Notes: generated by a model not told the origin, from the sequence alone. DNA of 64,000 nucleotides from Arenicola marina (GCA_964019135.1 OZ025263.1:32776133-32840132); one strand, 5' to 3'. Positions 46,844-60,073 are shown, counted from the first letter of the stretch. Program-made: numbers and translations.

Positions 46844-47434
46844 GTAAGTATCGTTCTAATGGTTTTGGTTGCCTTATAGTTGATGTACGTACGATAATGC
46901 TGAACAATGTAAGCAATCCCTTAGAAATTAAACCATTCACTGTCTATAACCGGGTATGTGTGCATGTGTGCAATATGTCGATATGAATGTGTCGTTAATG
47001 ATATTAACGTTTCCTTCTGCATCGTTACAGAGACAAGAAGGACCTATTTGAAAATTCCACTCAAGTATATTACGTGCCGATTGTGGAATCGTTAATTGCA
47101 TCGTGTTCTCTTTATGCATTGATGTGGGGTGTTTCCCCGGTAATGTTGACACTTGTTTTATCCTCTGTGATAGGATCAAGAAGCGGAAATTGGTGTATTC
47201 CGCCCGTGCCGATTTCCTTTCCCCTATTATTGTGTTTATTGCGTTATGTGCTATGTGTTAGTGATCTTCGATGTTTACGTGAACATGTTAACGTTTGCTC
47301 CCATCCAGTATTGGCGCCAAGTCCCGTCGGAGTGAGTGCAACGCACTAAAACCGGTGATGCCCGGGATAATGCTATATGTTGATTGTCCGTGGCCATTTA
47401 CATGACGATATTAACATTCATTTTTCCTTCACAG

Positions 47435-47550
47435 AAAGTATCATGGACCATGAGTTTGGGCATTCCAGTTCAACACGCACAATGTCGGCAGTAGCCATTT
47501 TGATCGCCCTGTATTTCTTTCCCCTGATGTTTGATATACTGTTTCATTGA
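47435..47550 (+). CDS. candidate terminal exon C3, module 9
   Basis: Full-length tail, acceptor CCTTCACAG. C1 47031-47064 and C2 47309-47331 intact. Confidence 0.5.
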
Positions 47551-47583
47551 TGACGCTAATTTCTCCTTATCTCACCATTATAG

Positions 47584-47739
47584 TACCAAGTACCACCAGT
47601 GTGAGCAGTGCAAGCACCATCTCGGAGAGCACCACAAGTGTAACTATTCCAACAACACTCTCTGAATCTACGAGCACGGTGACCAGTCAGACCACAACAC
47701 CGACAACTGTGACGGCCACAACCAGTGAGTCGAGCACAA
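47584..47739 (+). CDS. array-2 exon A, unit 10 (156 bp, one codon lost)
   Basis: One ACA codon of the Thr run at residues 37-40 is deleted, the only length change among the 141 mucin exons, and it is in frame. Also T22I. Confidence 0.85.
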
Positions 47740-47882
47740 GTAAGTACATGTCTATTGATATTCGTTGACTTTATTTATATGCAAACAACTATACGCGCGT
47801 TCAATCATTTCTGATGAATTCCACCAGTCTTTGCTTGTACATTTTTCATCGTATTATACTCTTATTTTCATTACTACCGGTG

Positions 47883-47926
47883 ACTGTTTTCTTGATGGTC
47901 GTAAACTGTTTTCTTGATGGTCGTAA
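47883..47926 (+). repeat. 22-bp tandem duplication in an A-to-B intron
   Basis: Two perfect copies, each starting ACTGTTTTCTTGATGG, occur only here; every other A-to-B intron has one. It lengthens this intron from 190 to 212 bp without touching the splice sites. Confidence 0.9.
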
Positions 47927-47951
47927 CGAAATAACTTTATCCCCGTGGTAG

Positions 47952-48110
47952 TACCAAGTACCACCAGTGTGAGCAGTGCAAGTACCATTTCGGAGAGCAC
48001 AACAAGTGTGACCACTCCAACAACGGTATCTGAATCCACGAGCACCGTGACCAGTCAGACCACAACAACGCCAACAACTTTGACGCCCACAACCAGTGAG
48101 TCGAGCACAA
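47952..48110 (+). CDS. array-2 exon B, unit 10
   Basis: V44L. The intron before it is 22 bp longer than usual owing to a tandem duplication at 47883-47926. Confidence 0.85.
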
Positions 48111-48697
48111 GTAAGTATCGTCCTAGTGGTTTTTGCCTTATAGTTGATGTACGTACGATAATGCTGAACAATGTAAGCAACCCCTTAGAAATTAAACCAT
48201 TCACTGTCTATAACCTATTATGTGTACATGTGTGCAATATGTCGATATGAATGTGTCGTTAATGATATTAACGTTTCCTTCTGCATCGTTACAGAGACAA
48301 GAAGGACCTATTTGAAAATTCCACCCAAGTATATTACGTGCCGATTGTGGAATCGTTAATTGCATCGTGTTCTCTTTATGTATTGATGTGGGGTGTTTCC
48401 CCGGTAATGTTGACACTTATTTTATCCTCTGTGATAGGATCAAGAAGCGGAAATTGGTGTATTTCACCCGTGCCGATTTCCTTTATCCTAATATTGTGTT
48501 TATTGCGTTATGTGCTATGTGTTAGTGATCTTCGATGTTTACGTGAACATGTTAACGTTTGCTCCCATCTAGTATTGGCGCCAAGTCCCGTCGGAGTGAG
48601 TGTAACGCAATAAAACCGGTTATGCCCGGGATAATGCTATATGTTGATTTCCGTGGCTTTTCACATGACCTTATTAACACTCATTTTTCCTCCACAG

Positions 48698-48813
48698 AAA
48701 GTATCATGGACCATGAGTTTGGGCATTCCAGTTCAACACGCACAATGTCGGCAGTAGCCATTTTGATCGCACTGTATTTCTTTCCCCTGATGTTTGATCT
48801 ACTGTTTCATTGA
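48698..48813 (+). CDS. candidate terminal exon C3, module 10
   Basis: Full-length tail. C1 48295-48328 intact; C2 48573-48595 has acceptor CATCTAG. The C2-C3 gap is 102 bp and open in frame, so it could also be retained. Confidence 0.5.
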
Positions 48814-48846
48814 TGACGCTAATTTCTCCTTATCTCACCATTATAG

Positions 48847-49005
48847 TACCAAGTACCACCAGTGTGAGCAGTGCAAGCACCATCTCGGAGAGCACCACAA
48901 GTGTAACTACTCCAACAACACTCTCTGAATCTACGAGCACGGTGACCAGTCAGACCACAACAACACCGACAACTGTGACGGCCACAACCAGTGAGTCGAG
49001 CACAA
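48847..49005 (+). CDS. array-2 exon A, unit 11
   Basis: A consensus protein; first unit of the higher-order repeat. Confidence 0.85.
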
Positions 49006-49195
49006 GTAAGTACATGTCTATTGATATTCGTTGACTTTATTTATATGCAAACAACTATACGCGCGTTCAATCATTTCTGATGAATTCTACCAGTCTTTGC
49101 TTGTACGTTTTTCATCGTATTATACTCTTATTTTCATTACTACCGGTGACTGTTTTCTTGATGGTCGTAACGAAATAACTTTCTCCCCGTGGTAG

Positions 49196-49354
49196 TACCA
49201 AGTACCACCAGTGTGAGCAGTGCAAGTACCATCTCGGAGAGCACAACAAGTGTGACCACTCCAACAACGGTATCTGAATCCACGAGCACCGTGACCAGTC
49301 AGACCACAACAACACCAACAACTGTGACGCCCACAACCAGTGAGTCGAGCACAA
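49196..49354 (+). CDS. array-2 exon B, unit 11
   Basis: B consensus protein. Confidence 0.85.
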
Positions 49355-49944
49355 GTAAGTATCGTCCTAATGGTTTTGGTTGCCTTATAGTTGATGTACG
49401 TACGATAATGCTGAACAATGTAAGCAATCCCTTAGAAATTAAACCATTCACTGTCTATAACCTGTTATGTGTACATGTGTGCAATATGTCGATATGAATG
49501 TGTCGTTAATGATATTAACGTTTCCTTCTGCATCGTTACAGAGACAAGAAGGACCCATTTGAAAATTCCACCCAAGTATATTACGTGCCGATTGTGGAAT
49601 CGTTAATTGCATCGTGTTCTCTTTACGTATTGATGTGGGGTGTTTCCCCGGTAATGTTGACACTTGTTTTATCCTCTGTGATAGGATCAAGAAGCGGAAA
49701 TTGGTGTATTCCGCCCGTGCCGATTTCCTTTCCCCTAATATTGTGTTTATTGCGTTATGGGCTATGTGTTAGTGATCTTCGATGTTTACGTGAACATGTT
49801 AACGTTTGCTCCCATCTAGTATTGGCGCCAAGGCCCGTCGGAGTGAGTGTAACGCAATAAAACCGGTGATGCCCGGGATAATGCTATATGTTGATTTCCG
49901 TGGCTTTTCACATGACGATATTAACATTCATTTTTCCTCCACAG

Positions 49945-50060
49945 AATGTATCATGGACCATGAGTTTGGGCATTCCAGTTCAACACGCACAATGTCGGCA
50001 GTAGCCATTTTGATCGCACTGTATTTCTTTCCCCTGATGTTTGATCTACTGTTTCATTGA
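49945..50060 (+). CDS. candidate terminal exon C3, module 11
   Basis: Full-length tail starting AATGTATC (Cys instead of Ser). C1 49542-49575 and C2 49820-49842 intact; the C2-C3 gap is open in frame. Confidence 0.5.
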
Positions 50061-50093
50061 TGACGTTAATTTCTCCTTATCTCACCATTATAG

Positions 50094-50252
50094 TACCAAG
50101 TACCACCAGTGTGAGCAGTGCAAGCACCATCTCGGAGAGCACCACAAGTGTAACTACTCCAACAACACTCTCTGAATCTACGAGCACGGTGACCAGTCAG
50201 ACCACAACAACACCGACAACTGTGACGGCCACAACCAGTGAGTCGAGCACAA
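50094..50252 (+). CDS. array-2 exon A, unit 12
   Basis: A consensus protein. Confidence 0.85.
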
Positions 50253-50442
50253 GTAAGTACATGTCTATTGATATTCGTTGACTTTATTTATATGCAAACA
50301 ACTATACGCGCGTTCAATCATTTCTGATGAATTCTACCAGTCTATGCTTGTACATTTTTCATCGTATTATACTCTTATTTTCATTACTCCCGGTGACTGT
50401 TTTCTTGATGGTGGTAACGAAATAACTTTCTCCCCGTGGTAG

Positions 50443-50601
50443 TACCAAGTACCACCAGTGTGAGCAGTGCAAGTACCATCTCGGAGAGCACAACAAGTGT
50501 GACCACTCCAACAACGGTATCTGAATCCACGAGCACCGTGACCAGTCAGACCACAACAACACCAACAACTGTGACGCCCACAACCAGTGAGTCGAGCACA
50601 A
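50443..50601 (+). CDS. array-2 exon B, unit 12
   Basis: B consensus protein; upstream intron marker GATGGTGGTAACG. Confidence 0.85.
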
Positions 50602-51192
50602 GTAAGTATCGTCCTAATGATTTTGGTTGCCTTATAGTTGATGTACGTACGATAATGCTGAACAATGTAAGCAATCCCTTAGAAATTAAACCATTCATTG
50701 TCTATAACCTGTTATGTGTACATGTGTGCAATATGTCGATATGAATGTGTCGTTAATGATATTAACGTTTCCTTCTGCATCGTTACAGAGACAAGAAGGA
50801 CCCATTTGAAAATTCCACCCAAGTATATTACGTGCCGATTGTGGAATCGTTAATTGCATCGTGTTCTCTTTATGTATTGTTGTGACGTTTTTCCCCGGTC
50901 ATGTTGACACTTGTCTTATCCTCTGTGATAGGATCAAGAAGCGCAAATTGGTGTATTCCGCCCGTGCCGATTTCCTTTCCCCTATTATTGTGTTTATTGT
51001 GTTATGTGCTATGTGTTAGTGATCTTTGATGTTTACGTGAACATATTAACGTTTCCTCCTATGCAGTATTGGCGCCAAGTCCCGTCGGAGTGAGTGTAAC
51101 GCACTAAAACCGGTGATGCCCGGGATAATGCTATATTTTGATTGTCCGTGGCTTTTTACATGACGATATTAACATTCGTTTTTCCTCCACAG

Positions 51193-51308
51193 AAAGTACC
51201 ATGGACCATGAGTTTGGCCATTCCAGTTCAACACGCACAATATCAGCAGTAGCCATTTTGATCGCACTGTATTTCTTTCCCCTGATGTTTGATCTACTGT
51301 TTCATTGA
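51193..51308 (+). CDS. candidate terminal exon C3, module 12
   Basis: Full-length tail (Ile replaces Met before the hydrophobic part). C1 50789-50822 intact; C2 51067-51089 uses acceptor CTATGCAG. Confidence 0.5.
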
Positions 51309-51341
51309 TGACGTTAATTTCTCCTTATCTCACCATTATAG

Positions 51342-51500
51342 TACCAAGTACCACCAGTGTGAGCAGTGCAAGCACCATCTCGGAGAGCACCACAAGTGTA
51401 ACTACTCCAACAACACTCTCTGAATCTACGAGCACGGTGACAAGTCAGACCACAACAACACCGACAACTGTGACGGCCACAACCAGTGAGTCGAGCACAA
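51342..51500 (+). CDS. array-2 exon A, unit 13
   Basis: A consensus protein; silent change GTGACAAGTCAG. Confidence 0.85.
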
Positions 51501-51690
51501 GTAAGTACATGTCTATTGATATTCGTTGACTTTATTTATATGCAAACAACTATACGCGCGTTCAATCATTTCTGATGAATTCTATCAGTCTTTGCTTGTA
51601 CATTTTTCATCGTATTATACTCTTATTTTCATTACTACCGGTGACTGTTTTCTTGATGGTCGTAACGAAATAACTTTCTCCCCGTGGTAG

Positions 51691-51849
51691 TACCAAGTAC
51701 CACCAGTGTGAGCAGTGCAAGTACCATCTCGGAGAGCACAACAAGTGTGACCACTCCAACGACGGTATCTGAATCCACGAGCACCGTGACCAGTCAGACC
51801 ACAACAACACCAACAACTGTGACGCCCACAACCAGTGAGTCGAGCGCAA
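51691..51849 (+). CDS. array-2 exon B, unit 13
   Basis: T53A; silent ACGACGGTATC. Confidence 0.85.
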
Positions 51850-52439
51850 GTAAGTATCATCCGAATGGTTTTGGTTGCCTTATAGTTGATGTACGTACGA
51901 TAATGCTGAACAATGTAAGCTACCCCTTAGAAATTAAACTAATCACTGTCTATCACCTGGTATGTGTACATGTGTGCAATATGTCGATATGAATGTGTCG
52001 TTAATGATATTAACGTTTCCTTCTGCATCGTTACAGAGACAAGAAGGACCTAGTTGAAAATTCCACCCAAGCATATTACGTGCCGATTGTGGAATCGTTA
52101 AATGCATCGTATTCTCTTTATGTATTGATGTGGGGTGTTTCCCCGGTAATGTTGACACTTATTTTATCCTCTGTGATAAGGTCAAAAAGCGGAAATTGGT
52201 GTATTCCGCCCGTGCCGATTTCCTTTCCCCTATTATTGTGTTCATTGTGTTATGTGCTATGTGTTAGTGATCTTTGATGTTTACGTGAACATGTTAACGT
52301 TTGCTCCCATCTAGTATTGGCGCCAAGTCCCGTCGGAGTGAGTGTAACGCAATAAAACCGGTGATGCCCGGGATAATGCTATATGTTGATTTCCGTGGCT
52401 TTTCACATGACCATATTAACACTCATTTTTCCTCCACAG

Positions 52440-52555
52440 AAAGTATCATGGACCATGAGTTTGGGCATTCCAGTTCAACACGCACAATGTCGGCAGTAGC
52501 CATTTTGATCGCACTGTATTTCTTTCCCCTGATGTTTGATCTACTGTTTCATTGA
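52440..52555 (+). CDS. candidate terminal exon C3, module 13
   Basis: Full-length tail. C1 (52037-52070) has TAG in phase 1 and donor GCATAT; C2 is 52315-52337. Confidence 0.45.
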
Positions 52556-52588
52556 TGACGCTAATTTCTCCTTATCTCACCATTATAG

Positions 52589-52747
52589 TACCAAGTACCA
52601 CCAGTGTGAGCAGTGCAAGCACCATCTCGGAGAGCACCACAAGTGTAACTACTCCAACAACACTCTCTGAATCTACGAGCACGGTGACCAGTCAGACCAC
52701 AACAACACCGACAACTGTGACGGCCACAACCAGTGAGTCGAGCACAA
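52589..52747 (+). CDS. array-2 exon A, unit 14
   Basis: A consensus protein; copy of unit 11. Confidence 0.85.
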
Positions 52748-52937
52748 GTAAGTACATGTCTATTGATATTCGTTGACTTTATTTATATGCAAACAACTAT
52801 ACGCGCGTTCAATCATTTCTGATGAATTCTACCAGTCTTTGCTTGTACGTTTTTCATCGTATTATACTCTTATTTTCATTACTACCGGTGACTGTTTTCT
52901 TGATGGTCGTAACGAAATAACTTTCTCCCCGTGGTAG

Positions 52938-53096
52938 TACCAAGTACCACCAGTGTGAGCAGTGCAAGTACCATCTCGGAGAGCACAACAAGTGTGACCA
53001 CTCCAACAACGGTATCTGAATCCACGAGCACCGTGACCAGTCAGACCACAACAACACCAACAACTGTGACGCCCACAACCAGTGAGTCGAGCACAA
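52938..53096 (+). CDS. array-2 exon B, unit 14
   Basis: B consensus protein; copy of unit 11. Confidence 0.85.
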
Positions 53097-53686
53097 GTAA
53101 GTATCGTCCTAATGGTTTTGGTTGCCTTATAGTTGATGTACGTACGATAATGCTGAACAATGTAAGCAATCCCTTAGAAATTAAACCATTCACTGTCTAT
53201 AACCTGTTATGTGTACATGTGTGCAATATGTCGATATGAATGTGTCGTTAATGATATTAACGTTTCCTTCTGCATCGTTACAGAGACAAGAAGGACCCAT
53301 TTGAAAATTCCACCCAAGTATATTACGTGCCGATTGTGGAATCGTTAATTGCATCGTGTTCTCTTTACGTATTGATGTGGGGTGTTTCCCCGGTAATGTT
53401 GACACTTGTTTTATCCTCTGTGATAGGATCAAGAAGCGGAAATTGGTGTATTCCGCCCGTGCCGATTTCCTTTCCCCTAATATTGTGTTTATTGCGTTAT
53501 GGGCTATGTGTTAGTGATCTTCGATGTTTACGTGAACATGTTAACGTTTGCTCCCATCTAGTATTGGCGCCAAGGCCCGTCGGAGTGAGTGTAACGCAAT
53601 AAAACCGGTGATGCCCGGGATAATGCTATATGTTGATTTCCGTGGCTTTTCACATGACGATATTAACATTCATTTTTCCTCCACAG

Positions 53687-53802
53687 AATGTATCATGGAC
53701 CATGAGTTTGGGCATTCCAGTTCAACACGCACAATGTCGGCAGTAGCCATTTTGATCGCACTGTATTTCTTTCCCCTGATGTTTGATCTACTGTTTCATT
53801 GA
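53687..53802 (+). CDS. candidate terminal exon C3, module 14
   Basis: Copy of module 11. C1 53284-53317 and C2 53562-53584 intact. Confidence 0.5.
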
Positions 53803-53835
53803 TGACGTTAATTTCTCCTTATCTCACCATTATAG

Positions 53836-53994
53836 TACCAAGTACCACCAGTGTGAGCAGTGCAAGCACCATCTCGGAGAGCACCACAAGTGTAACTACT
53901 CCAACAACACTCTCTGAATCTACGAGCACGGTGACCAGTCAGACCACAACAACACCGACAACTGTGACGGCCACAACCAGTGAGTCGAGCACAA
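53836..53994 (+). CDS. array-2 exon A, unit 15
   Basis: A consensus protein; copy of unit 12. Confidence 0.85.
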
Positions 53995-54184
53995 GTAAGT
54001 ACATGTCTATTGATATTCGTTGACTTTATTTATATGCAAACAACTATACGCGCGTTCAATCATTTCTGATGAATTCTACCAGTCTATGCTTGTACATTTT
54101 TCATCGTATTATACTCTTATTTTCATTACTACCGGTGACTGTTTTCTTGATGGTGGTAACGAAATAACTTTCTCCCCGTGGTAG

Positions 54185-54343
54185 TACCAAGTACCACCAG
54201 TGTGAGCAGTGCAAGTACCATCTCGGAGAGCACAACAAGTGTGACCACTCCAACAACGGTATCTGAATCCACGAGCACCGTGACCAGTCAGACCACAACA
54301 ACACCAACAACTGTGACGCCCACAACCAGTGAGTCGAGCACAA
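54185..54343 (+). CDS. array-2 exon B, unit 15
   Basis: B consensus protein; copy of unit 12. Confidence 0.85.
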
Positions 54344-54934
54344 GTAAGTATCGTCCTAATGATTTTGGTTGCCTTATAGTTGATGTACGTACGATAATGC
54401 TGAACAATGTAAGCAATCCCTTAGAAATTAAACCATTCATTGTCTATAACCTGTTATGTGTACATGTGTGCAATATGTCGATATGAATGTGTCGTTAATG
54501 ATATTAACGTTTCCTTCTGCATCGTTACAGAGACAAGAAGGACCCATTTGAAAATTCCACCCAAGTATATTACGTGCCGATTGTGGAATCGTTAATTGCA
54601 TCGTGTTCTCTTTATGTATTGTTGTGACGTTTTTCCCCGGTCATGTTGACACTTGTCTTATCCTCTGTGATAGGATCAAGAAGCGCAAATTGGTGTATTC
54701 CGCCCGTGCCGATTTCCTTTCCCCTATTATTGTGTTTATTGTGTTATGTGCTATGTGTTAGTGATCTTTGATGTTTACGTGAACATATTAACGTTTCCTC
54801 CTATGCAGTATTGGCGCCAAGTCCCGTCGGAGTGAGTGTAACGCACTAAAACCGGTGATGCCCGGGATAATGCTATATTTTGATTGTCCGTGGCTTTTTA
54901 CATGACGATATTAACATTCGTTTTTCCTCCACAG

Positions 54935-55050
54935 AAAGTACCATGGACCATGAGTTTGGCCATTCCAGTTCAACACGCACAATATCAGCAGTAGCCATTT
55001 TGATCGCACTGTATTTCTTTCCCCTGATGTTTGATCTACTGTTTCATTGA
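54935..55050 (+). CDS. candidate terminal exon C3, module 15
   Basis: Copy of module 12. C1 54531-54564 and C2 54809-54831 intact. Confidence 0.5.
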
Positions 55051-55083
55051 TGACGTTAATTTCTCCTTATCTCACCATTATAG

Positions 55084-55242
55084 TACCAAGTACCACCAGT
55101 GTGAGCAGTGCAAGCACCATCTCGGAGAGCACCACAAGTGTAACTACTCCAACAACACTCTCTGAATCTACGAGCACGGTGACAAGTCAGACCACAACAA
55201 CACCGACAACTGTGACGGCCACAACCAGTGAGTCGAGCACAA
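55084..55242 (+). CDS. array-2 exon A, unit 16
   Basis: A consensus protein with the GTGACAAGTCAG marker; copy of unit 13. Confidence 0.85.
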
Positions 55243-55432
55243 GTAAGTACATGTCTATTGATATTCGTTGACTTTATTTATATGCAAACAACTATACGCG
55301 CGTTCAATCATTTCTGATGAATTCTATCAGTCTTTGCTTGTACATTTTTCATCGTATTATACTCTTATTTTCATTACTACCGGTGACTGTTTTCTTGATG
55401 GTCGTAACGAAATAACTTTCTCCCCGTGGTAG

Positions 55433-55591
55433 TACCAAGTACCACCAGTGTGAGCAGTGCAAGTACCATCTCGGAGAGCACAACAAGTGTGACCACTCCA
55501 ACGACGGTATCTGAATCCACGAGCACCGTGACCAGTCAGACCACAACAACACCAACAACTGTGACGCCCACAACCAGTGAGTCGAGCGCAA
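55433..55591 (+). CDS. array-2 exon B, unit 16
   Basis: T53A; copy of unit 13. Confidence 0.85.
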
Positions 55592-56181
55592 GTAAGTATC
55601 ATCCGAATGGTTTTGGTTGCCTTATAGTTGATGTACGTACGATAATGCTGAACAATGTAAGCTACCCCTTAGAAATTAAACTAATCACTGTCTATCACCT
55701 GGTATGTGTACATGTGTGCAATATGTCGATATGAATGTGTCGTTAATGATATTAACGTTTCCTTCTGCATCGTTACAGAGACAAGAAGGACCTAGTTGAA
55801 AATTCCACCCAAGCATATTACGTGCCGATTGTGGAATCGTTAAATGCATCGTATTCTCTTTATGTATTGATGTGGGGTGTTTCCCCGGTAATGTTGACAC
55901 TTATTTTATCCTCTGTGATAAGGTCAAAAAGCGGAAATTGGTGTATTCCGCCCGTGCCGATTTCCTTTCCCCTATTATTGTGTTCATTGTGTTATGTGCT
56001 ATGTGTTAGTGATCTTTGATGTTTACGTGAACATGTTAACGTTTGCTCCCATCTAGTATTGGCGCCAAGTCCCGTCGGAGTGAGTGTAACGCAATAAAAC
56101 CGGTTATGCCCGGGATAATGCTATATGTTGATTTCCGTGGCTTTTCACATGACCATATTAACATTCATTTTTCCTCCACAG

Positions 56182-56297
56182 AAAGTATCATGGACCATGA
56201 GTTTGGGCATTCCAGTTCAACACGCACAATGTCGGCAGTAGCCATTTTGATCGCACTGTATTTCTTTCCCCTGATGTTTGATCTACTGTTTCATTGA
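56182..56297 (+). CDS. candidate terminal exon C3, module 16
   Basis: Copy of module 13: full-length tail, C1 (55779-55812) with TAG and GC donor, C2 56057-56079. Confidence 0.45.
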
Positions 56298-56330
56298 TGA
56301 CGCTAATTTCTCCTTATCTCACCATTATAG

Positions 56331-56489
56331 TACCAAGTACCACCAGTGTGAGCAGTGCAAGCACCATCTCGGAGAGCACCACAAGTGTAACTACTCCAAC
56401 AACACTCTCTGAATCTACGAGCACGGTGACCAGTCAGACCACAACAACACCGACAACTGTGACGGCCACAACCAGTGAGTCGAGCACAA
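56331..56489 (+). CDS. array-2 exon A, unit 17
   Basis: A consensus protein. Confidence 0.85.
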
Positions 56490-56679
56490 GTAAGTACATG
56501 TCTATTGATATTCGTTGACTTTATTTATATGCAAACAACTATACGCGCGTTCAATCATTTCTGATGAATTCTACCAGTCTTTGCTTGTACGTTTTTCATC
56601 GTATTATACTCTTATTTTCATTACTACCGGTGACTGTTTTCTTGATGGTCGTAACGAAATAACTTTCTCCCCGTGGTAG

Positions 56680-56838
56680 TACCAAGTACCACCAGTGTGA
56701 GCAGTGCAAGTACCATCTCGGAGAGCACAACAAGTGTGACCACTCCAACAACGGTATCTGAATCCACGAGCACCGTGACCAGTCAGACCACAACAACACC
56801 AACAACTGTGACGCCCACAACCAGTGAGTCGAGCACAA
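56680..56838 (+). CDS. array-2 exon B, unit 17
   Basis: B consensus protein. Confidence 0.85.
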
Positions 56839-57428
56839 GTAAGTATCGTCCTAATGGTTTTGGTTGCCTTATAGTTGATGTACGTACGATAATGCTGAAC
56901 AATGTAAGCAATCCCTTAGAAATTAAACCATTCACTGTCTATAACCTGTTATGTGTACATGTGTGCAATATGTCGATATGAATGTGTCGTTAATGATATT
57001 AACGTTTCCTTCTGCATCGTTACAGAGACAAGAAGGACCCATTTGAAAATTCCACCCAAGTATATTACGTGCCGATTGTGGAATCGTTAATTGCATCGTG
57101 TTCTCTTTACGTATTGATGTGGGGTGTTTCCCCGGTAATGTTGACACTTGTTTTATCCTCTGTGATAGGATCAAGAAGCGGAAATTGGTGTATTCCGCCC
57201 GTGCCGATTTCCTTTCCCCTAATATTGTGTTTATTGCGTTATGGGCTATGTGTTAGTGATCTTCGATGTTTACGTGAACATGTTAACGTTTGCTCCCATC
57301 CAGTATTGGCGCCAAGTCCCGTCGGAGTGAGTGTAACGCAATAAAACCGGTGATGCCCGGGATAATGCTATATGTTGATTTCCGTGGCTTTTCACATGAC
57401 GATATTAACATTCATTTTTCCTCCACAG

Positions 57429-57544
57429 AATGTATCATGGACCATGAGTTTGGGCATTCCAGCTCAACACGCACAATGTCGGCAGTAGCCATTTTGATCG
57501 CACTGTATTTCTTTCCCCTGATGTTTGATCTACTGTTTCATTGA
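57429..57544 (+). CDS. candidate terminal exon C3, module 17
   Basis: Copy of module 11 or 14 with the CCATCCAG form of the C2 acceptor. C1 57026-57059, C2 57304-57326, all intact. Confidence 0.5.
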
Positions 57545-57577
57545 TGACGTTAATTTCTCCTTATCTCACCATTATAG

Positions 57578-57736
57578 TACCAAGTACCACCAGTGTGAGC
57601 AGTGCAAGCACCATCTCGGAGAGCACCACAAGTGTAACTACTCCAACAACACTCTCTGAATCTACGAGCACGGTGACCAGTCAGACCACAACAACACCGA
57701 CAACTGTGACGGCCACAACCAGTGAGTCGAGCACAA
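57578..57736 (+). CDS. array-2 exon A, unit 18
   Basis: A consensus protein. Confidence 0.85.
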
Positions 57737-57926
57737 GTAAGTACATGTCTATTGATATTCGTTGACTTTATTTATATGCAAACAACTATACGCGCGTTCA
57801 ATCATTTCTGATGAATTCTACCAGTCTATGCTTGTACATTTTTCATCGTATTATACTCTTATTTTCATTACTACCGGTGACTGTTTTCTTGATGGTGGTA
57901 ACGAAATAACTTTCTCCCCGTGGTAG

Positions 57927-58085
57927 TACCAAGTACCACCAGTGTGAGCAGTGCAAGTACCATCTCGGAGAGCACAACAAGTGTGACCACTCCAACAACG
58001 GTATCTGAATCCACGAGCACCGTGACCAGTCAGACCACAACAACACCAACAACTGTGACGCCCACAACCAGTGAGTCGAGCACAA
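57927..58085 (+). CDS. array-2 exon B, unit 18
   Basis: B consensus protein. Confidence 0.85.
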
Positions 58086-58676
58086 GTAAGTATCGTCCTA
58101 ATGATTTTGGTTGCCTTATAGTTGATGTACGTACGATAATGCTGAACAATGTAAGCAATCCCTTAGAAATTAAACCATTCATTGTCTATAACCTGTTATG
58201 TGTACATGTGTGCAATATGTCGATATGAATGTGTCGTTAATGATATTAACGTTTCCTTCTGCATCGTTACAGAGACAAGAAGGACCCATTTGAAAATTCC
58301 ACCCAAGCATATTACGTGCCGATTGTGGAATCGTTAAATGCATCGTATTCTCTTTATGTATTGATGTGGGGTGTTTCCCCGGTAATGTTGACACTTATTT
58401 TATCCTCTGTGATAAGGTCAAAAAGCGGAAATTGGTGTATTCCGCCCGTGCCGATTTCCTTTCCCCTATTATTGTGTTCATTGTGTTATGTGCTATGTGT
58501 TAGTGATCTTTGATGTTTACGTGAACGTGTTAACGTTTGCTCCCATCCAGTATTGGCGCCAAGTCCCGTCGGAGCGAGTGTAACGCACTAAAACCGGTGA
58601 TGCCCGGGATAATGCTATATGTTGATTGTCCGTGGCATTTTACATGACGATATTAACATTCATTTTTCCTCCACAG

Positions 58677-58756
58677 AAAGTATCATGGACCATGTGTTTG
58701 GGCATTCCAGTTCAACACGCACAATGTCGGCAGTAGCCATTTTGATCGCACTGTGA
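58677..58756 (+). pseudogene. truncated terminal exon C3, module 18
   Basis: GCACTGTGATTC puts TGA in frame after SAVAILIAL, removing the last 12 residues of the usual tail. The C1 (58273-58306) donor is GCATAT and the C2 (58551-58573) donor is GCGAGT, so all three parts are weakened together. Confidence 0.6.
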
Positions 58757-58825
58757 TTCTTTCCCCTGATGTTTGATCTACTGTTTCATTGATGACGTTA
58801 ATTTCTCCTTATCTCACCATTATAG

Positions 58826-58984
58826 TACCAAGTACCACCAGTGTGAGCAGTGCAAGCACCATCTCGGAGAGCACCACAAGTGTAACTACTCCAACAACAC
58901 TCTCTGAATCTACGAGCACGGTGACCAGTCAGACCACAACAACACCGACAACTGTGACGGCCACAACCAGTGAGTCGAGCACAA
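58826..58984 (+). CDS. array-2 exon A, unit 19
   Basis: A consensus protein. Confidence 0.85.
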
Positions 58985-59174
58985 GTAAGTACATGTCTAT
59001 TGATATTCGTTGACTTTATTTATATGCAAACAACTATACGCGCGTTCAATCATTTCTGATGAATTCTACCAGTCTATGCTTGTACATTTTTCATCGTATT
59101 ATACTCTTTTTTTCATTACTACCGGTGACTGTTTTCTTGATGGTGGTAACGAAATAACTTTCTCCCCGTGGTAG

Positions 59175-59333
59175 TACCAAGTACCACCAGTGTGAGCAGT
59201 GCAAGTACCATCTCGGAGAGCACAACAAGTGTGACCACTCCAACAACGGTATCTGAATCCACGAGCACCGTGACCAGTCAGACCACAACAACACCAACAA
59301 CTGTGACGCCCACAACCAGTGAGTCGAGCACAA
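59175..59333 (+). CDS. array-2 exon B, unit 19
   Basis: B consensus protein. Confidence 0.85.
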
Positions 59334-59924
59334 GTAAGTATCGTCCTAATGATTTTGGTGGCCTTATAGTTGATGTACGTACGATAATGCTGAACAATGT
59401 AAGCAATCCCTTAGGAATTAAACCATTCATTGTCTATAACCTGTTATGTGTACATGTGTGCAATATGTCGATATGAATGTGTCGTTAATGATATTAACGT
59501 TTCCTTCTGCATCGTTACAGAGACAAGAAGGACCCATTTGAAAATTCCACCCAAGTATATTACGTGCCGATTGTGGAATCGTTAATTGCATCGTGTTCTC
59601 TTTACGTATTGTTGTGACGTTTTTCCCCGGTCATGTTGACACTTGTCTTATCCTCTGTGATAGGATCAAGAAGCGGAAATTGGTGTATTCCGCCCGTGCC
59701 GATTTTCTTTCCCCTATTATTGTGTTTATTGTGTTATGTGCTATGTGTTAGTGATCTTCGATGTTTACGTGAACATGTTAACGTTTGCTCCTATGCAGTA
59801 TTGGCGCCAAGTCCCGTCGGAGTGAGTGTAACGCACTAAAACCGGTGATGCCCGGGATAATGCTATATTTTGATTGTCCGTGGCTTTTTACATGACGATA
59901 TTAACATTCGTTTTTCCTCCACAG

Positions 59925-60040
59925 AAAGTACCATGGACCATGAGTTTGGCCATTCCAGTTCAACACGCCCAATGTCAGCAGTAGCCATTTTGATCGCACT
60001 GTATTTCTTTCCCCTGATGTTTGATCTACTGTTTCATTGA
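59925..60040 (+). CDS. candidate terminal exon C3, module 19
   Basis: Full-length tail (Pro replaces Thr in the spacer). C1 59521-59554 and C2 59799-59821 intact. Confidence 0.5.
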
Positions 60041-60073
60041 TGACGTTAATTTCTCCTTATCTCACCATTATAG